Assembly (NCBI GenBank): GCA_020062665.1
Contig: JAGUVW010000037.1
Location: forward strand, 1 to 44,986
DNA from: Pseudomonadales bacterium
GTDB lineage: Bacteria; Pseudomonadota; Gammaproteobacteria; Pseudomonadales; Ketobacteraceae
Reading direction: 5' to 3'
Length of the DNA stretch: 44,986 nucleotides
This document shows, one piece after another, positions 27,767-36,644 of this stretch (position 1 is the stretch's first letter; every line of letters begins with the position of its first letter). Both the position numbers and the translations under genes were made by a program. The notes beneath the pieces were generated by a model, which saw nothing but the letters and a program-made list of their open reading frames with translations, had not been told where the DNA came from and did not search any database.

Positions 27767-29709
27767 AGATCAGATCCATACATATCTACAGCCATGACTG
27801 CCAACGCCGTGACCTCCGTTTCAAGGTAGACGGACTCAACGTCATCACCGGTCGCTCCTCCACCGGCAAGTCTGCGCTCTCCGAGATCATCGAATACTGC
27901 ATGGGACGCTCCTCGTTCAATGTCCCCGAAGGTATCATCCGCGATAAGGTGGCCTGGTTCGCCGTGATCTACCAGTTCGAGAAAGAACAGGTGCTAGTCG
28001 CTAAGCCAACACCTCCCGGCGGCGGCGCCAGTTGCGGCACGGTAATGCTTCGAAGGGGCGCCCAGTTGCAGGCTCCTGAGTTCAAGGACTTGGCGGTCAA
28101 CACCGACGACGACAGCATCGTCGAACTTTTGTCACGCCTGCTCGGCATTCCCGAGAATCGCACCGAAGTCGCGCTTGAACACAGCCGAGATAGCTACGAC
28201 GCGAACATCAAGCACACGTTCTACTACCTGTTCCAGAAGCAAGGGCTGGTCGCCAACAAGGACCAACTTTTCTATCGCCAGAATGAACAGTTCCAACCAC
28301 AGGCGATCCGCGATACGCTGCCAATCCTGCTCGGCGTCTCCTCCCATGATCGCTACGAGCTGGAATCCAAGCTGCGCATAGCGCAGCGCGATTTGAGGAT
28401 CAGCAACAAGAAGCTGGAGCAAGCCCGCGACGCCGTCGACACGTCGCATGAGCAGGCTATCGGCCTCTACTCGGAAGCAAAGACAGTCGGGGTCATCCGC
28501 AGCACCGACGGAAATCCGAATGCCAACGGGATCATCGACGCATTGAGTTTGGCGCTGTCATGGAAGCCCGAAACGATGTCAGACGACGACGGCAGCCGGG
28601 TTTCGCTTCTGGAGGATGAGTTGGCCCGGCTGCGTCAGGATCGCCGTGATACCCAGACCCGGATCGACGCGGCACGACAGTTCGCCAAGCGGGCGGGCGG
28701 CTACGAAAACGAGGCCGCCGAACAGATAGACCGCTTGGCCTCAATCAAGGCACTACCGAAGAACCCCGACAGCGGCGAATGGCAATGGCCGTTCAGCGAA
28801 CGAAACCTAGCGCTAGAATCCCCGGTCGCCGTCGTCCTACTCAACGAATTGGAATCGCTCGACAAAGAATTGCGCATCGCCACCGGTCAGCGCCCCAAGC
28901 TCGAAGCCTACCTGGCCGAACTGACCGATAAAGTGGACGGGATCGCGGGAGATATCAAGCAGAAGGAAGCGGAATTGTCTGCTGCGATCTCGGCCAACGA
29001 ATTCATCGCCCAGATGGGCACCCGCAACAACGCGGCCGCACGTGTAGTCGGCCGTATCAGCCTGTTCCTGGAGACGCTTCTCCCGAATGAGGATCTTGCC
29101 AAATTAGAAGCAGAGAATCGCCGTCACAACAACAAAGTCAAACAGCTTGAGGAGCAGATCGGCGCCGACGACAGCAATGAACGCCTGACCTCGATCCTAA
29201 ACAACATCTCCGCACAGTTGTCGCAGTTCATCCAGAAGTTCAACGCCGAATTTGGTCCTTACCCTGCGCGGCTCAACCTGCCGCAGTTGACAATCATCTT
29301 CGATCGTCCCGAGCGTCCTGTGCCGATGGGCCGGACCGGCGGCGGCGAGAACCATCTGGCTTACCATCTGTCGGCACTGCTCGCCCTACATCTATTCGCG
29401 GCACAGAATAACCGTCCAATTCCTCGCTTCCTGCTGATCGACCAACCAACTCAAGTCTACTTTCCGTCCGAACAGATCTACAGGGATGCCGATGGCTCGG
29501 TGCAGAAGACAGAAAAAGATGCTGATCTTGATGCAGTGCGTCGACTGTTCGAGTTGTTGCTTAAGTTCACGCAGGAAGACGTTCCAGGTTTCCAGCTCAT
29601 CGTCACTGAGCATGCGAATTTGCGCGAACAGTGGTTCCAGGACGCGTTGGTCGAGGAACCGTGGACAAAGCCGCCCGCACTAGTTCCAGAGGATTGGCAA
29701 GACCAGTGA
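27763..29709 (+). CDS. ABC-3C system ATPase (DUF3732)
   Basis: A 648-residue SMC/RecN-like ATPase. Walker A GRSSTGKS is at 30-37, two long coiled-coil arms span about 190-500, a signature-like RTGGGEN lies at about 525, and Walker B LLIDQPTQVYF at about 557-567. This is the DUF3732 form found in ABC-3C systems. It probably recognises a phage or DNA structure and releases the nuclease-like partner. I chose the ATG at 27763, overlapping the preceding stop; the frame is open further upstream to 27427, but that region is coding in the middle-component frame and does not fit an ATPase N-terminus. Confidence 0.85.
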   Translation: MKIRSIHIYSHDCQRRDLRFKVDGLNVITGRSSTGKSALSEIIEYCMGRSSFNVPEGIIRDKVAWFAVIYQFEKEQVLVAKPTPPGGGASCGTVMLRRGAQLQAPEFKDLAVNTDDDSIVELLSRLLGIPENRTEVALEHSRDSYDANIKHTFYYLFQKQGLVANKDQLFYRQNEQFQPQAIRDTLPILLGVSSHDRYELESKLRIAQRDLRISNKKLEQARDAVDTSHEQAIGLYSEAKTVGVIRSTDGNPNANGIIDALSLALSWKPETMSDDDGSRVSLLEDELARLRQDRRDTQTRIDAARQFAKRAGGYENEAAEQIDRLASIKALPKNPDSGEWQWPFSERNLALESPVAVVLLNELESLDKELRIATGQRPKLEAYLAELTDKVDGIAGDIKQKEAELSAAISANEFIAQMGTRNNAAARVVGRISLFLETLLPNEDLAKLEAENRRHNNKVKQLEEQIGADDSNERLTSILNNISAQLSQFIQKFNAEFGPYPARLNLPQLTIIFDRPERPVPMGRTGGGENHLAYHLSALLALHLFAAQNNRPIPRFLLIDQPTQVYFPSEQIYRDADGSVQKTEKDADLDAVRRLFELLLKFTQEDVPGFQLIVTEHANLREQWFQDALVEEPWTKPPALVPEDWQDQ

Positions 29710-30030
29710 TCCATTTCATTTGTCACACGACCTAACCGTTTGCATCGGAAGGATCGCTGCGTTAGGCATCCGTGCTCCCAAAGAGATGTAAACAAGCTAG
29801 GTCGTCGGTCGTCGGACCGTCCGTCTGCTTTTTCATTCTGATATATATAAAATCTATTCTGTCTCTAGGTCAGCTCCTCTCCCTCTGAGAAAAGGAGGTT
29901 TCAGACGGATATGCGTGTTCGCGCTACGTCAACAAGCAGCTCTAGATCAATTGCTTGCGAGTTTTGTTTACTAAATTTAATTCCATGGGAAATTAAGCAG
30001 TCCGAGGTGCATTTTTGTTTGGGGAGCTAG
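29710..30030. other. Spacer after ABC-3C genes
   Basis: About 320 bases without a gene. It contains an 8-base inverted repeat (ACGACCTA at 29727 and TAGGTCGT at 29798) and an AT-rich stretch near 29840-29860 that could hold the promoter of the next gene. No terminator with a T-run was found. Confidence 0.4.
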
Positions 30031-31395
30031 ATGGACATATTCAGTAACAGAGAGATTGCCTTCCTCATTTGGATCGCAATTATTGCAGCCTATATCGGTT
30101 TCGCACCGCGAATGGAGGAAACTAGGTCCGCATTTGAAGTGGTTAAATCGACGTTCTTCGTATGGAAGATTCAATCGGTCTTCTGGCTGATGTTTCTGTA
30201 TATCACTCTAGAGGTCTATTTTCTGTCCGAGCTTGGAATTTGGGATGCTGATCAAACCAAGAACACGATCATATGGATGCTTTCTGTAGCTTTAATGTCT
30301 TTTTTTCAGATGAATTCCATCAAAAAGGACAGAAGCTTTTTCAAGCACGCGGTGCTCGACAATTTAAAACTCGTTGCAGTCATCGAATTTGTTGTCGGCG
30401 TTTACTCTTTCCCTTTGCTTGTAGAGCTAGTTCTATTGCCAGTCGTTACATTAATAATGCTGATGGCGGAATATTCCAAGAGCGATAAAAAATACGCTGC
30501 CGTAGAGAAATTAACGAATGGTTTCTTGAGCGCTTTTGGACTTTTCGTTATCGCGCACACTCTTTATATGCTTGTCGTAAACACAGGAGAAATCGCCAAA
30601 GAACAGACACTTTACGATTTTACTATCCCCCCGGTGCTTATGCTGCTTTTTCTTCCTTTCATTTTTTCTCTTCTGGTTTACATGGCCTATGAAGATGTTT
30701 TTATCAAGCTCAGATTTTCTATCGAAAAGACCGGCCACCGACGTTTTGCAAAACTTATGGCTATGTTGGTTTTTAATGTGCGAATAGAACTGCTGGAACG
30801 TTGGGTTTCCTCATTGTATTCGCATAAGATTCAGTCATATTGGGATGTCTGCATATCCGCACTGAGAATATTCAGAATGCGGGCAGCAGAAAGAAATCCA
30901 AAAACCATTGATATTAAGGATGGATGGTCACCCTATGAGGCAAAAGACATCCTTTTATCGCACGAATTAAAAACCGGCTATTATCGCGAGCTATTTGAAA
31001 ATGATTGGTATTCCTCTTCACCATATTTTGAGATTGGAGCAGGGCTTTTTCGCAACAACATAGCCTTTTATCTGAGCGGTGACAAAGACGCGGTCAAAGA
31101 AATGAAGCTCGTCGTAAACGTGAACAGCCCTGAGGAAGAGGTTACAGCGCTTGAAAAGCTTCTGGATACAGGTAAAACACTATACGAATATGCGACAGGA
31201 ATGGAAATGCCAGCACTCCTGCATGAGGCACTGATTAACGGAGAAAAATTCGAGCAACTTGTCGATCATATCAAGATTTCTGTGAACAAAGAGTTGTTCG
31301 CCAATAAAAGCAGGGGCGGATATAGCGTTAACTTCATCATTTCAAACCAAAGGGCAGATGCTTCTGCTCCCCAATTGTTCTCACTTTCATTATAA
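30031..31395 (+). CDS. Multi-pass membrane protein of unknown function
   Basis: A 454-residue protein with six or seven hydrophobic segments in its first half (about 8-24, 46-68, 80-95, 110-145, 165-188, 203-222), followed by a ~220-residue soluble domain rich in charged residues. No known motif was recognised. Start ATG 30031 has GGGGAG six bases upstream. The gene is AT-rich like the island rather than like the GC-rich chromosome to its right, and it stands alone. A membrane domain with a cytoplasmic sensor-like tail would suit an abortive-infection effector, but that is only an inference from context. Confidence 0.75.
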   Translation: MDIFSNREIAFLIWIAIIAAYIGFAPRMEETRSAFEVVKSTFFVWKIQSVFWLMFLYITLEVYFLSELGIWDADQTKNTIIWMLSVALMSFFQMNSIKKDRSFFKHAVLDNLKLVAVIEFVVGVYSFPLLVELVLLPVVTLIMLMAEYSKSDKKYAAVEKLTNGFLSAFGLFVIAHTLYMLVVNTGEIAKEQTLYDFTIPPVLMLLFLPFIFSLLVYMAYEDVFIKLRFSIEKTGHRRFAKLMAMLVFNVRIELLERWVSSLYSHKIQSYWDVCISALRIFRMRAAERNPKTIDIKDGWSPYEAKDILLSHELKTGYYRELFENDWYSSSPYFEIGAGLFRNNIAFYLSGDKDAVKEMKLVVNVNSPEEEVTALEKLLDTGKTLYEYATGMEMPALLHEALINGEKFEQLVDHIKISVNKELFANKSRGGYSVNFIISNQRADASAPQLFSLSL

Positions 31396-32193
31396 AAACG
31401 CGGCCGACATGTAGCGAGCCGAGCAGGATATTGGGTTAAAAGATTGCCGTTAATACGCCGCGATAAGTGTTCCGCTGCTGAGGAGGGCTGCTTCGTAGGT
31501 CAGGCCGGTAACACCCGTGAGCGTGGAGATATTAACGAAGCTGTTGCCGTCGCCGTCTATAGGGGGTCAGTACCAGTGATAAAGTTGGGGGTGGACCTTC
31601 GAAGGGCTTTTACTCTGAGCGGCCTGACAACCATATAAAAAAAGAGGATATTGCGGATTTTTTTGATTTTATGGGTGAGTCCTGTCATGTGGACGTCAGG
31701 CCACTAAGAGACTTGCCTATGGACGTATCATGAGACTGGTTTGGAGTGACAATGCTGAAACATTGGAGCGATTCGATCACGGTGTTGGGTGTTGGAGTCT
31801 ATCTGGCAAGGCACCGGTTTGGCTGGACGTGACGGATCAAAAAGACAAGTAGGTTGACGGAATGGCAAAGTCTGTTTCGACAGTTTATGTCAAGCACGGG
31901 AAAAACTCCCTACGCAGATATTCATCAAACATCGATAGGGAGCCTCTGGTGACTGCGGCCAACTAGATCCGCATAGACGCTCGAGGCACTACCTGAGTGG
32001 GGGCCCGTTTAAAATGTGTCCCCACGTATTTCTTCCGCAAAATTAGTGCCCAATCCCCCTTTTTCAGATATTTACCTCGACATCAATAATAAGTGTCTGA
32101 ATTATCTTGATATTTAGTGTTTATCGTTCGGGAGTAGTGTCTCAAAACCTGTTTCTGTGCTTCCTACGGGGCTGGTGGTCGAGGTATTTTTCA

Positions 32194-32258
32194 AATTCCC
32201 GGGTTTGATGAATATCGTTACCACCGATCTGCATAAATTCCCGGCTTTTCTGAATATG
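32194..32258 (+). repeat. Two 23-bp direct repeats, 42 bp apart
   Basis: Copies at 32194-32216 and 32236-32258 share AAATTCCCGG, TTT and TGAATAT, 20 of 23 bases identical. The start-to-start distance of 42 bp is four helical turns, so proteins bound to both would face the same side of the helix. They lie 200-265 bp upstream of the oxidoreductase start, a typical place for activator binding. Confidence 0.6.
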
Positions 32259-32300
32259 ACCAGACTGCGCCCGCAATCCACAATTTTTCTATCCCTTTCG

Positions 32301-32316
32301 TGGCATGCTTCTTGTT
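32301..32316 (+). promoter_or_regulatory. Weak sigma-54-like promoter before the oxidoreductase operon
   Basis: TGGCATG-CTTC-TTGTT fits the sigma-54 layout with correct spacing, but the conserved C of the -12 GC is replaced by T. It is 43 bases after the second direct repeat and would give a leader of about 130 bases. Confidence 0.3.
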
Positions 32317-32459
32317 ATTCCTTTCTCAGGAAAACGGAAAAATCATCAAATTCAGGCAGATTTTGGTGTTTTTGCACTGTTGAAGTGCACATAAAAAACA
32401 AAATCAAATTTTCACTGCACCACGAAGTTGCCTGAAGAGTGGAGAGAGGAACCAAAACG

Positions 32460-34649
32460 ATGCTTTTTGGCCGGCGCAATCGCAAGCCCATCAAGATACT
32501 CGACAAACAGGTGAAGGAATGGAAGTACACCACCTGCGGCTATTGTTCGACAGGCTGTTCCATTGAAGTGGGGCTGGACGAAAATGGGCGCGCAGTGGGC
32601 ACGCGAGGTGTCGCTGGCGCCGATGTGAATCGCGGCAAGCTGTGCATCAAGGGCATTTTCGAGCACGAGCTGTTCGAGATTCCCGGCCGTGGCACCACAC
32701 CCATCATGCGCGACAAACCCTATCTGCCCTGGCAGAGCACCAACTGGGACACCGCGCTGGACAAGACTGCCAGCGAGATCAAGCGCATCCAGCAGCAGTA
32801 CGGCCGCGACGCGTTCGCCATCGTGTCCACCGGCCAGATCATGACGGAAGAATTCTACACGCTGGGCAAGCTGACGCGCGGCTGCATCGGCACCAACAAT
32901 TATGACGGCAACACGACGCTGTGCATGGCGTCTGCGGTGAGCGGCTACACGCGTTCGTTCGGCAGCGACGGCCCGCCGGGTTGCTACGAGGATTTCGAAC
33001 ACACCGAGTGCATGATTGCCTGGGGTTCCAACCTGCCCGAGCAGCATCCGGTGATTTACTGGCGTCTGAAGGAGGCGCTGGAAAAACGCAAATTCCCCCT
33101 GATCGTGGTGGACCCCCGCGTCACCATGTTCGCGCAGTTCGCTGACATTCATCTGCCGATCACGCCGGGTACGGATGTGGTGCTGCAGAATGCCCTGATT
33201 CACGTGATCCTGAAAGAAGGACTGGAAGATCGCGCCTACATCAACGCGCACACCAAGGGCATCGAAGCAGTGGAAGCCTGCGTGAAGGATTACGATCCCA
33301 CCACGGCTGCGCGCATCTGCGGTATCGACGAAGACACCATTCGTCATGTTGCGCGCCTCTATGCCAAAGCCAAAAGCGCCATGAGCATCTGGACCATGGG
33401 CATCAATCAGAGCACCCACGGATCGGATGGCGTGGTGGGCATCAACAACCTGAATCTGGTGACCGGCAACATCGGCAAGCCCGGCGGCACCAGCCTGTCC
33501 ATCACCGGCCAGTGCAACGCGATGGGCACGCGGGAGTGGTCGGGCTGCTCGGGCCTGCCCGGTTATCGCAAGCTGGAAAAGCCCAAGCACCGCGCCGAGA
33601 TCGCCAAATTCTGGGGCATTGACGAATCCTTCTTCCCGGAAAAACGCGGCATGTTCATGACGGATATTTTTCCCGCCATCGAAACCGGGCAGATCAAGGG
33701 ACTGTGGCTGATCGCCACCAATCCGATGACATCCATGCCCAACACCCCGCGCATCCGCAAGACGCTGGAGAAACTGGAATTCCTGGTGGTGCAGGACGCT
33801 TACCAGGACGTGGAAGCGAACCAGTACGCGCACATGTATTTCCCCGCCGCCGTGTGGGCGGAAAAAACCGGCTGCTTCACCAACACCGAGCGCCGCGTGA
33901 ATCTGATCCGCCCGGTAGTGAAGCCTTACGCCGAATCCAAACCGGATTTCTGGATTTTTACCGAGATGGCCAAGCGTTTTCCCAACGGCCAGAAGATCAA
34001 GTTCCCGGAAACGCCGTCGGAGGCCTTCGAGGAAATGAAAATTCTGTCGAAAGGGGAAGGCCGCACGCTGGATATTTCCGGCATGAGTCACGACCTGATC
34101 GAAAAGGCCCGCGGCATCCAGTGGCCTTACCGGGAAGGCATGGAAGGTGGCAAGGGCGAACCGCGCCTGTACACCGATGGCGTGTTCCAGACTGATGACG
34201 GCAAAGCGAATCTGATTCCGCTGCCCTTTATCGATAACAACGAAAAGCCCTGCGACGATTATCCGTTCTGGCTCAACAGCGGCCGCGTGGTGGAGCACTT
34301 CCATACCCGTACCCGCACCGGGAAAATCGGCAACTGCAACAAGTTCAGCCCGACGCCCTACATGGAGATGAACCCGGATGCGGCGGCAGAACTGGGCATT
34401 GAGCACCAGACTTACGTGCGCCTGGTGTCCCGTCGCGGCGACGCGGTGGTGATGGTGCAGCTCACCCAGCGGGTGCCGCGCAACATGGTGTTCATCCCGT
34501 TCCACTTCCACGACTGTGTGAACCGTCTGACGCTGGGTCTGCTGGACCCGTATTCCCGTCAGCCGGCGTTCAAGCAGTGCTCGGTGCGCATCGAGCACGT
34601 GGATCAGGCGCAGGCCGCCAAACTCAATGCCGAACGGCGCGCGTTCTAA
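32460..34649 (+). CDS. Molybdopterin oxidoreductase, catalytic subunit
   Basis: A 729-residue bis-MGD molybdoenzyme of the DMSO-reductase superfamily. An N-terminal [4Fe-4S] site is formed by C26, C29, C33 and C62. The probable Mo ligand is Cys155 in TLCMASAVSGY, and the region up to GSNLPEQHP resembles Nap-type nitrate reductases and formate dehydrogenases. The dinucleotide-binding domain ends with FIPFHFHDCVNRLTL. ATG 32460 is chosen over GTG 32439 because GAGAGGA sits 10-16 bases upstream of the ATG. No Tat signal is visible, so the subunit should face the cytoplasm, unlike DmsA or NapA. The substrate cannot be decided; nitrate and sulfite (SoeA-like) are possible. The gene is followed by its membrane partner after 12 bases. 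Confidence 0.85.
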   Translation: MLFGRRNRKPIKILDKQVKEWKYTTCGYCSTGCSIEVGLDENGRAVGTRGVAGADVNRGKLCIKGIFEHELFEIPGRGTTPIMRDKPYLPWQSTNWDTALDKTASEIKRIQQQYGRDAFAIVSTGQIMTEEFYTLGKLTRGCIGTNNYDGNTTLCMASAVSGYTRSFGSDGPPGCYEDFEHTECMIAWGSNLPEQHPVIYWRLKEALEKRKFPLIVVDPRVTMFAQFADIHLPITPGTDVVLQNALIHVILKEGLEDRAYINAHTKGIEAVEACVKDYDPTTAARICGIDEDTIRHVARLYAKAKSAMSIWTMGINQSTHGSDGVVGINNLNLVTGNIGKPGGTSLSITGQCNAMGTREWSGCSGLPGYRKLEKPKHRAEIAKFWGIDESFFPEKRGMFMTDIFPAIETGQIKGLWLIATNPMTSMPNTPRIRKTLEKLEFLVVQDAYQDVEANQYAHMYFPAAVWAEKTGCFTNTERRVNLIRPVVKPYAESKPDFWIFTEMAKRFPNGQKIKFPETPSEAFEEMKILSKGEGRTLDISGMSHDLIEKARGIQWPYREGMEGGKGEPRLYTDGVFQTDDGKANLIPLPFIDNNEKPCDDYPFWLNSGRVVEHFHTRTRTGKIGNCNKFSPTPYMEMNPDAAAELGIEHQTYVRLVSRRGDAVVMVQLTQRVPRNMVFIPFHFHDCVNRLTLGLLDPYSRQPAFKQCSVRIEHVDQAQAAKLNAERRAF

Positions 34650-34661
34650 GGGGGAATCAGG

Positions 34662-36575
34662 ATGAACTCGGAAGTAAAATCATTTGATGGCCAGCTGAAA
34701 AGCGCCGGTGAAACCCAGCCGCTGTTTTACGAAGCCAAGCGCATCTGGGATCGTCGCCCGGATGAACAGCCTTATGCGTTGCTGAGCGATTGCGAATCGA
34801 AAAAGCAGAACCGTTACGGCGTGAAGATTGATCTGCTGGATCTGAGCAATGGCGCGGCTCCGCAAAACCGTTCCATGTACATCAACGAAAACCCGGCGGT
34901 GGGTGACAACCCGAACCGCAACAAACAGCACGGTTTCCATTTCACTGCCGACAACTGCATCGGCTGCCATGCCTGCGAAGCGGCTTGTTCCGAGAAGAAC
35001 GGCAACCCGGCCCATATCAGTTTTCGCAGCGTGGGTTATGTGGAAGGCGGCACCTATCCTGATTACAAGCGCATGAATATTTCCATGGCCTGTAATCACT
35101 GTGACGATCCTGTGTGTCTGAAAGGCTGCCCCACTCGCGCCTATACCAAGCACGCGGAATACGGCGCGGTGCTGCAGGACCCGGATACCTGTTTTGGTTG
35201 CGGCTATTGCACCTGGGTGTGTCCATACAACGCGCCGCAGCTGGATCCGATCCAGGGCCAGGTGTCCAAGTGCAACATGTGCGTGGACCGTCTGGAAGTG
35301 GGCATGAAGCCCGCGTGCGTTTCTGCTTGCCTGGGCAACGCACTGAACTTCGGCGTCATCGAAAACGTGCCGGAAAACCGCGAGCAGATCCTCACGCAGA
35401 TTCCCGGCTTTCCTGATCCGTCGATCACCCAGCCGAACATCCGCTTCCAGCAGATCAAGTCCATGCCGAACGAAGTGACGCGCACGGATTCCATGCCGGT
35501 GAAATACCACAAGGGTGAAGACGGCCAGTTCAAGCCGGTGGTGGATCAGAAGAAAGGCAAAGCGACGCACTGGAATTTCAAGCGTCTGAGTTCGCGGGAA
35601 AATCCGCTGGTGATTTTTACACTGGCATCACAGGCGGCCATCGGCGCGTTCGTTGCGCTGTTCCTGGCGCCCTGGCTGGGGCTTTCCAGCATCGCGGCGT
35701 TTGAATCCAGCGCGGCGTTCATTCCCATGCTGATCACGCTGTTCGTGCTGCAGAGCTGGGGTCTGTTCCTGTCCACCATGCATTTGGGCAAACCGATGCG
35801 GTTCTACCGTGGCTTCAACAACCTGCGCTATTCGCCAGTGTCCCGCGAAGGTCTGGGCATTGCGGCGTTCATGGCAGGGCTCGGTGGTTTCACCTTCTTC
35901 AAGCTGGTGAACCTGTGGCTGGAATGGCCGCTGGTGGACGTGCTGGCGCAACTGGCGGGTGGCTTTGCCGTGATCGCCGCGATGGGTGGCCTGTGGTACA
36001 TGCACAAGAGTTATCGCATCAAGGCGCGGCCGTTCTGGAATCACTGGCAGGTGATCACAACGTTCTTCGGCACCTGCTTCAGCCTGGGTGCGCTGGTGTT
36101 GGCGGCATTCCTGGTGCCGGTGGCCCTGCTGAACGATGGCGATATTGCCGGACTGGTGCGGGTGCTGGGCGCGATGGCGTTCATCGGCCTGGCGGCGGAA
36201 GGTTTCGGCCTGTATCGCCATGCGCGCTACCTGAACACCAACAACGGCGAAGGCGGTGCGTCCCACTATGTGCAGTGCACCACTTTCGGCAAAACCTACG
36301 CACTGCGTAACGGCTTGCTGGCGGCGGGCGCGCTGCTGGCGCTGGTACTGGCGCTGGCGCCGGTGAATGCGATCGCGGCTGTCTCCGGATTGGCGCTGCT
36401 GGGCCTGATGACCTTGTGCGCACTGGTGATCGGCCGTGCCCTGTTCTACGTGCTGGTGATTCCCACCACCATGCCGGGCGCCTTCTTCTGGAAGAACAAG
36501 GGTTTTGAAGAACACGCGCGGGATATTGGCCTGGCCAACATGCCGCAAGTGGGGGTAGTGCCGCATCTGCATTGA
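34662..36575 (+). CDS. Fused iron-sulfur and DmsC-type membrane-anchor subunit
   Basis: A 637-residue fusion of two subunits usually encoded separately. Residues about 85-250 are a DmsB-type ferredoxin with four Cys clusters (CIGCHACEAAC, CNHCDDPVCLKGC, CFGCGYCTWVC, CNMC to ACVSAC), 16 cysteines for four [4Fe-4S] centres. Residues about 315-620 form an eight-helix DmsC-like anchor that exchanges electrons with quinone. The first 80 residues are an extra extension. Start ATG 34662 follows AGGGGGA. With the preceding gene it forms a complete quinone-linked oxidoreductase. Confidence 0.88.
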   Translation: MNSEVKSFDGQLKSAGETQPLFYEAKRIWDRRPDEQPYALLSDCESKKQNRYGVKIDLLDLSNGAAPQNRSMYINENPAVGDNPNRNKQHGFHFTADNCIGCHACEAACSEKNGNPAHISFRSVGYVEGGTYPDYKRMNISMACNHCDDPVCLKGCPTRAYTKHAEYGAVLQDPDTCFGCGYCTWVCPYNAPQLDPIQGQVSKCNMCVDRLEVGMKPACVSACLGNALNFGVIENVPENREQILTQIPGFPDPSITQPNIRFQQIKSMPNEVTRTDSMPVKYHKGEDGQFKPVVDQKKGKATHWNFKRLSSRENPLVIFTLASQAAIGAFVALFLAPWLGLSSIAAFESSAAFIPMLITLFVLQSWGLFLSTMHLGKPMRFYRGFNNLRYSPVSREGLGIAAFMAGLGGFTFFKLVNLWLEWPLVDVLAQLAGGFAVIAAMGGLWYMHKSYRIKARPFWNHWQVITTFFGTCFSLGALVLAAFLVPVALLNDGDIAGLVRVLGAMAFIGLAAEGFGLYRHARYLNTNNGEGGASHYVQCTTFGKTYALRNGLLAAGALLALVLALAPVNAIAAVSGLALLGLMTLCALVIGRALFYVLVIPTTMPGAFFWKNKGFEEHARDIGLANMPQVGVVPHLH

Positions 36576-36603
36576 TGGGGCATATGCCGGGGGAAGTAAG
36601 CAG

Positions 36604-36631
36604 GAGCGGCGGGATGCCGCTCTTGTCTTTT
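36604..36631 (+). terminator. Rho-independent terminator of the oxidoreductase operon
   Basis: Stem GAGCGGC / GCCGCTC with loop GGGAT, followed by TTGTCTTTT. It lies 29 bases after the fused subunit gene and between two convergent genes. Confidence 0.75.
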
Positions 36632-36644
36632 CAGGCGCGGCGTT

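Larger units (their letters stand above)
31396..32459. other. Right border region of the defence island
   Basis: About 1 kb with no convincing gene; short open stretches look like decayed coding DNA. No integrase, tRNA or attachment site is visible. The last 270 bases contain the direct repeats and the possible promoter described separately, and GC content rises sharply after it. Confidence 0.5.

Noticed and set aside
31996-32026. GTGGGG and CCCCAC pair, possible element end or hairpin
   Set aside because: Only six paired bases with a long loop and no matching partner elsewhere.
32412-34598. 728-codon open frame on the minus strand opposite the molybdopterin oxidoreductase
   Set aside because: The + strand protein has all family motifs; the minus frame is His- and Ala-rich without any domain, typical of an antisense shadow in GC-rich DNA.
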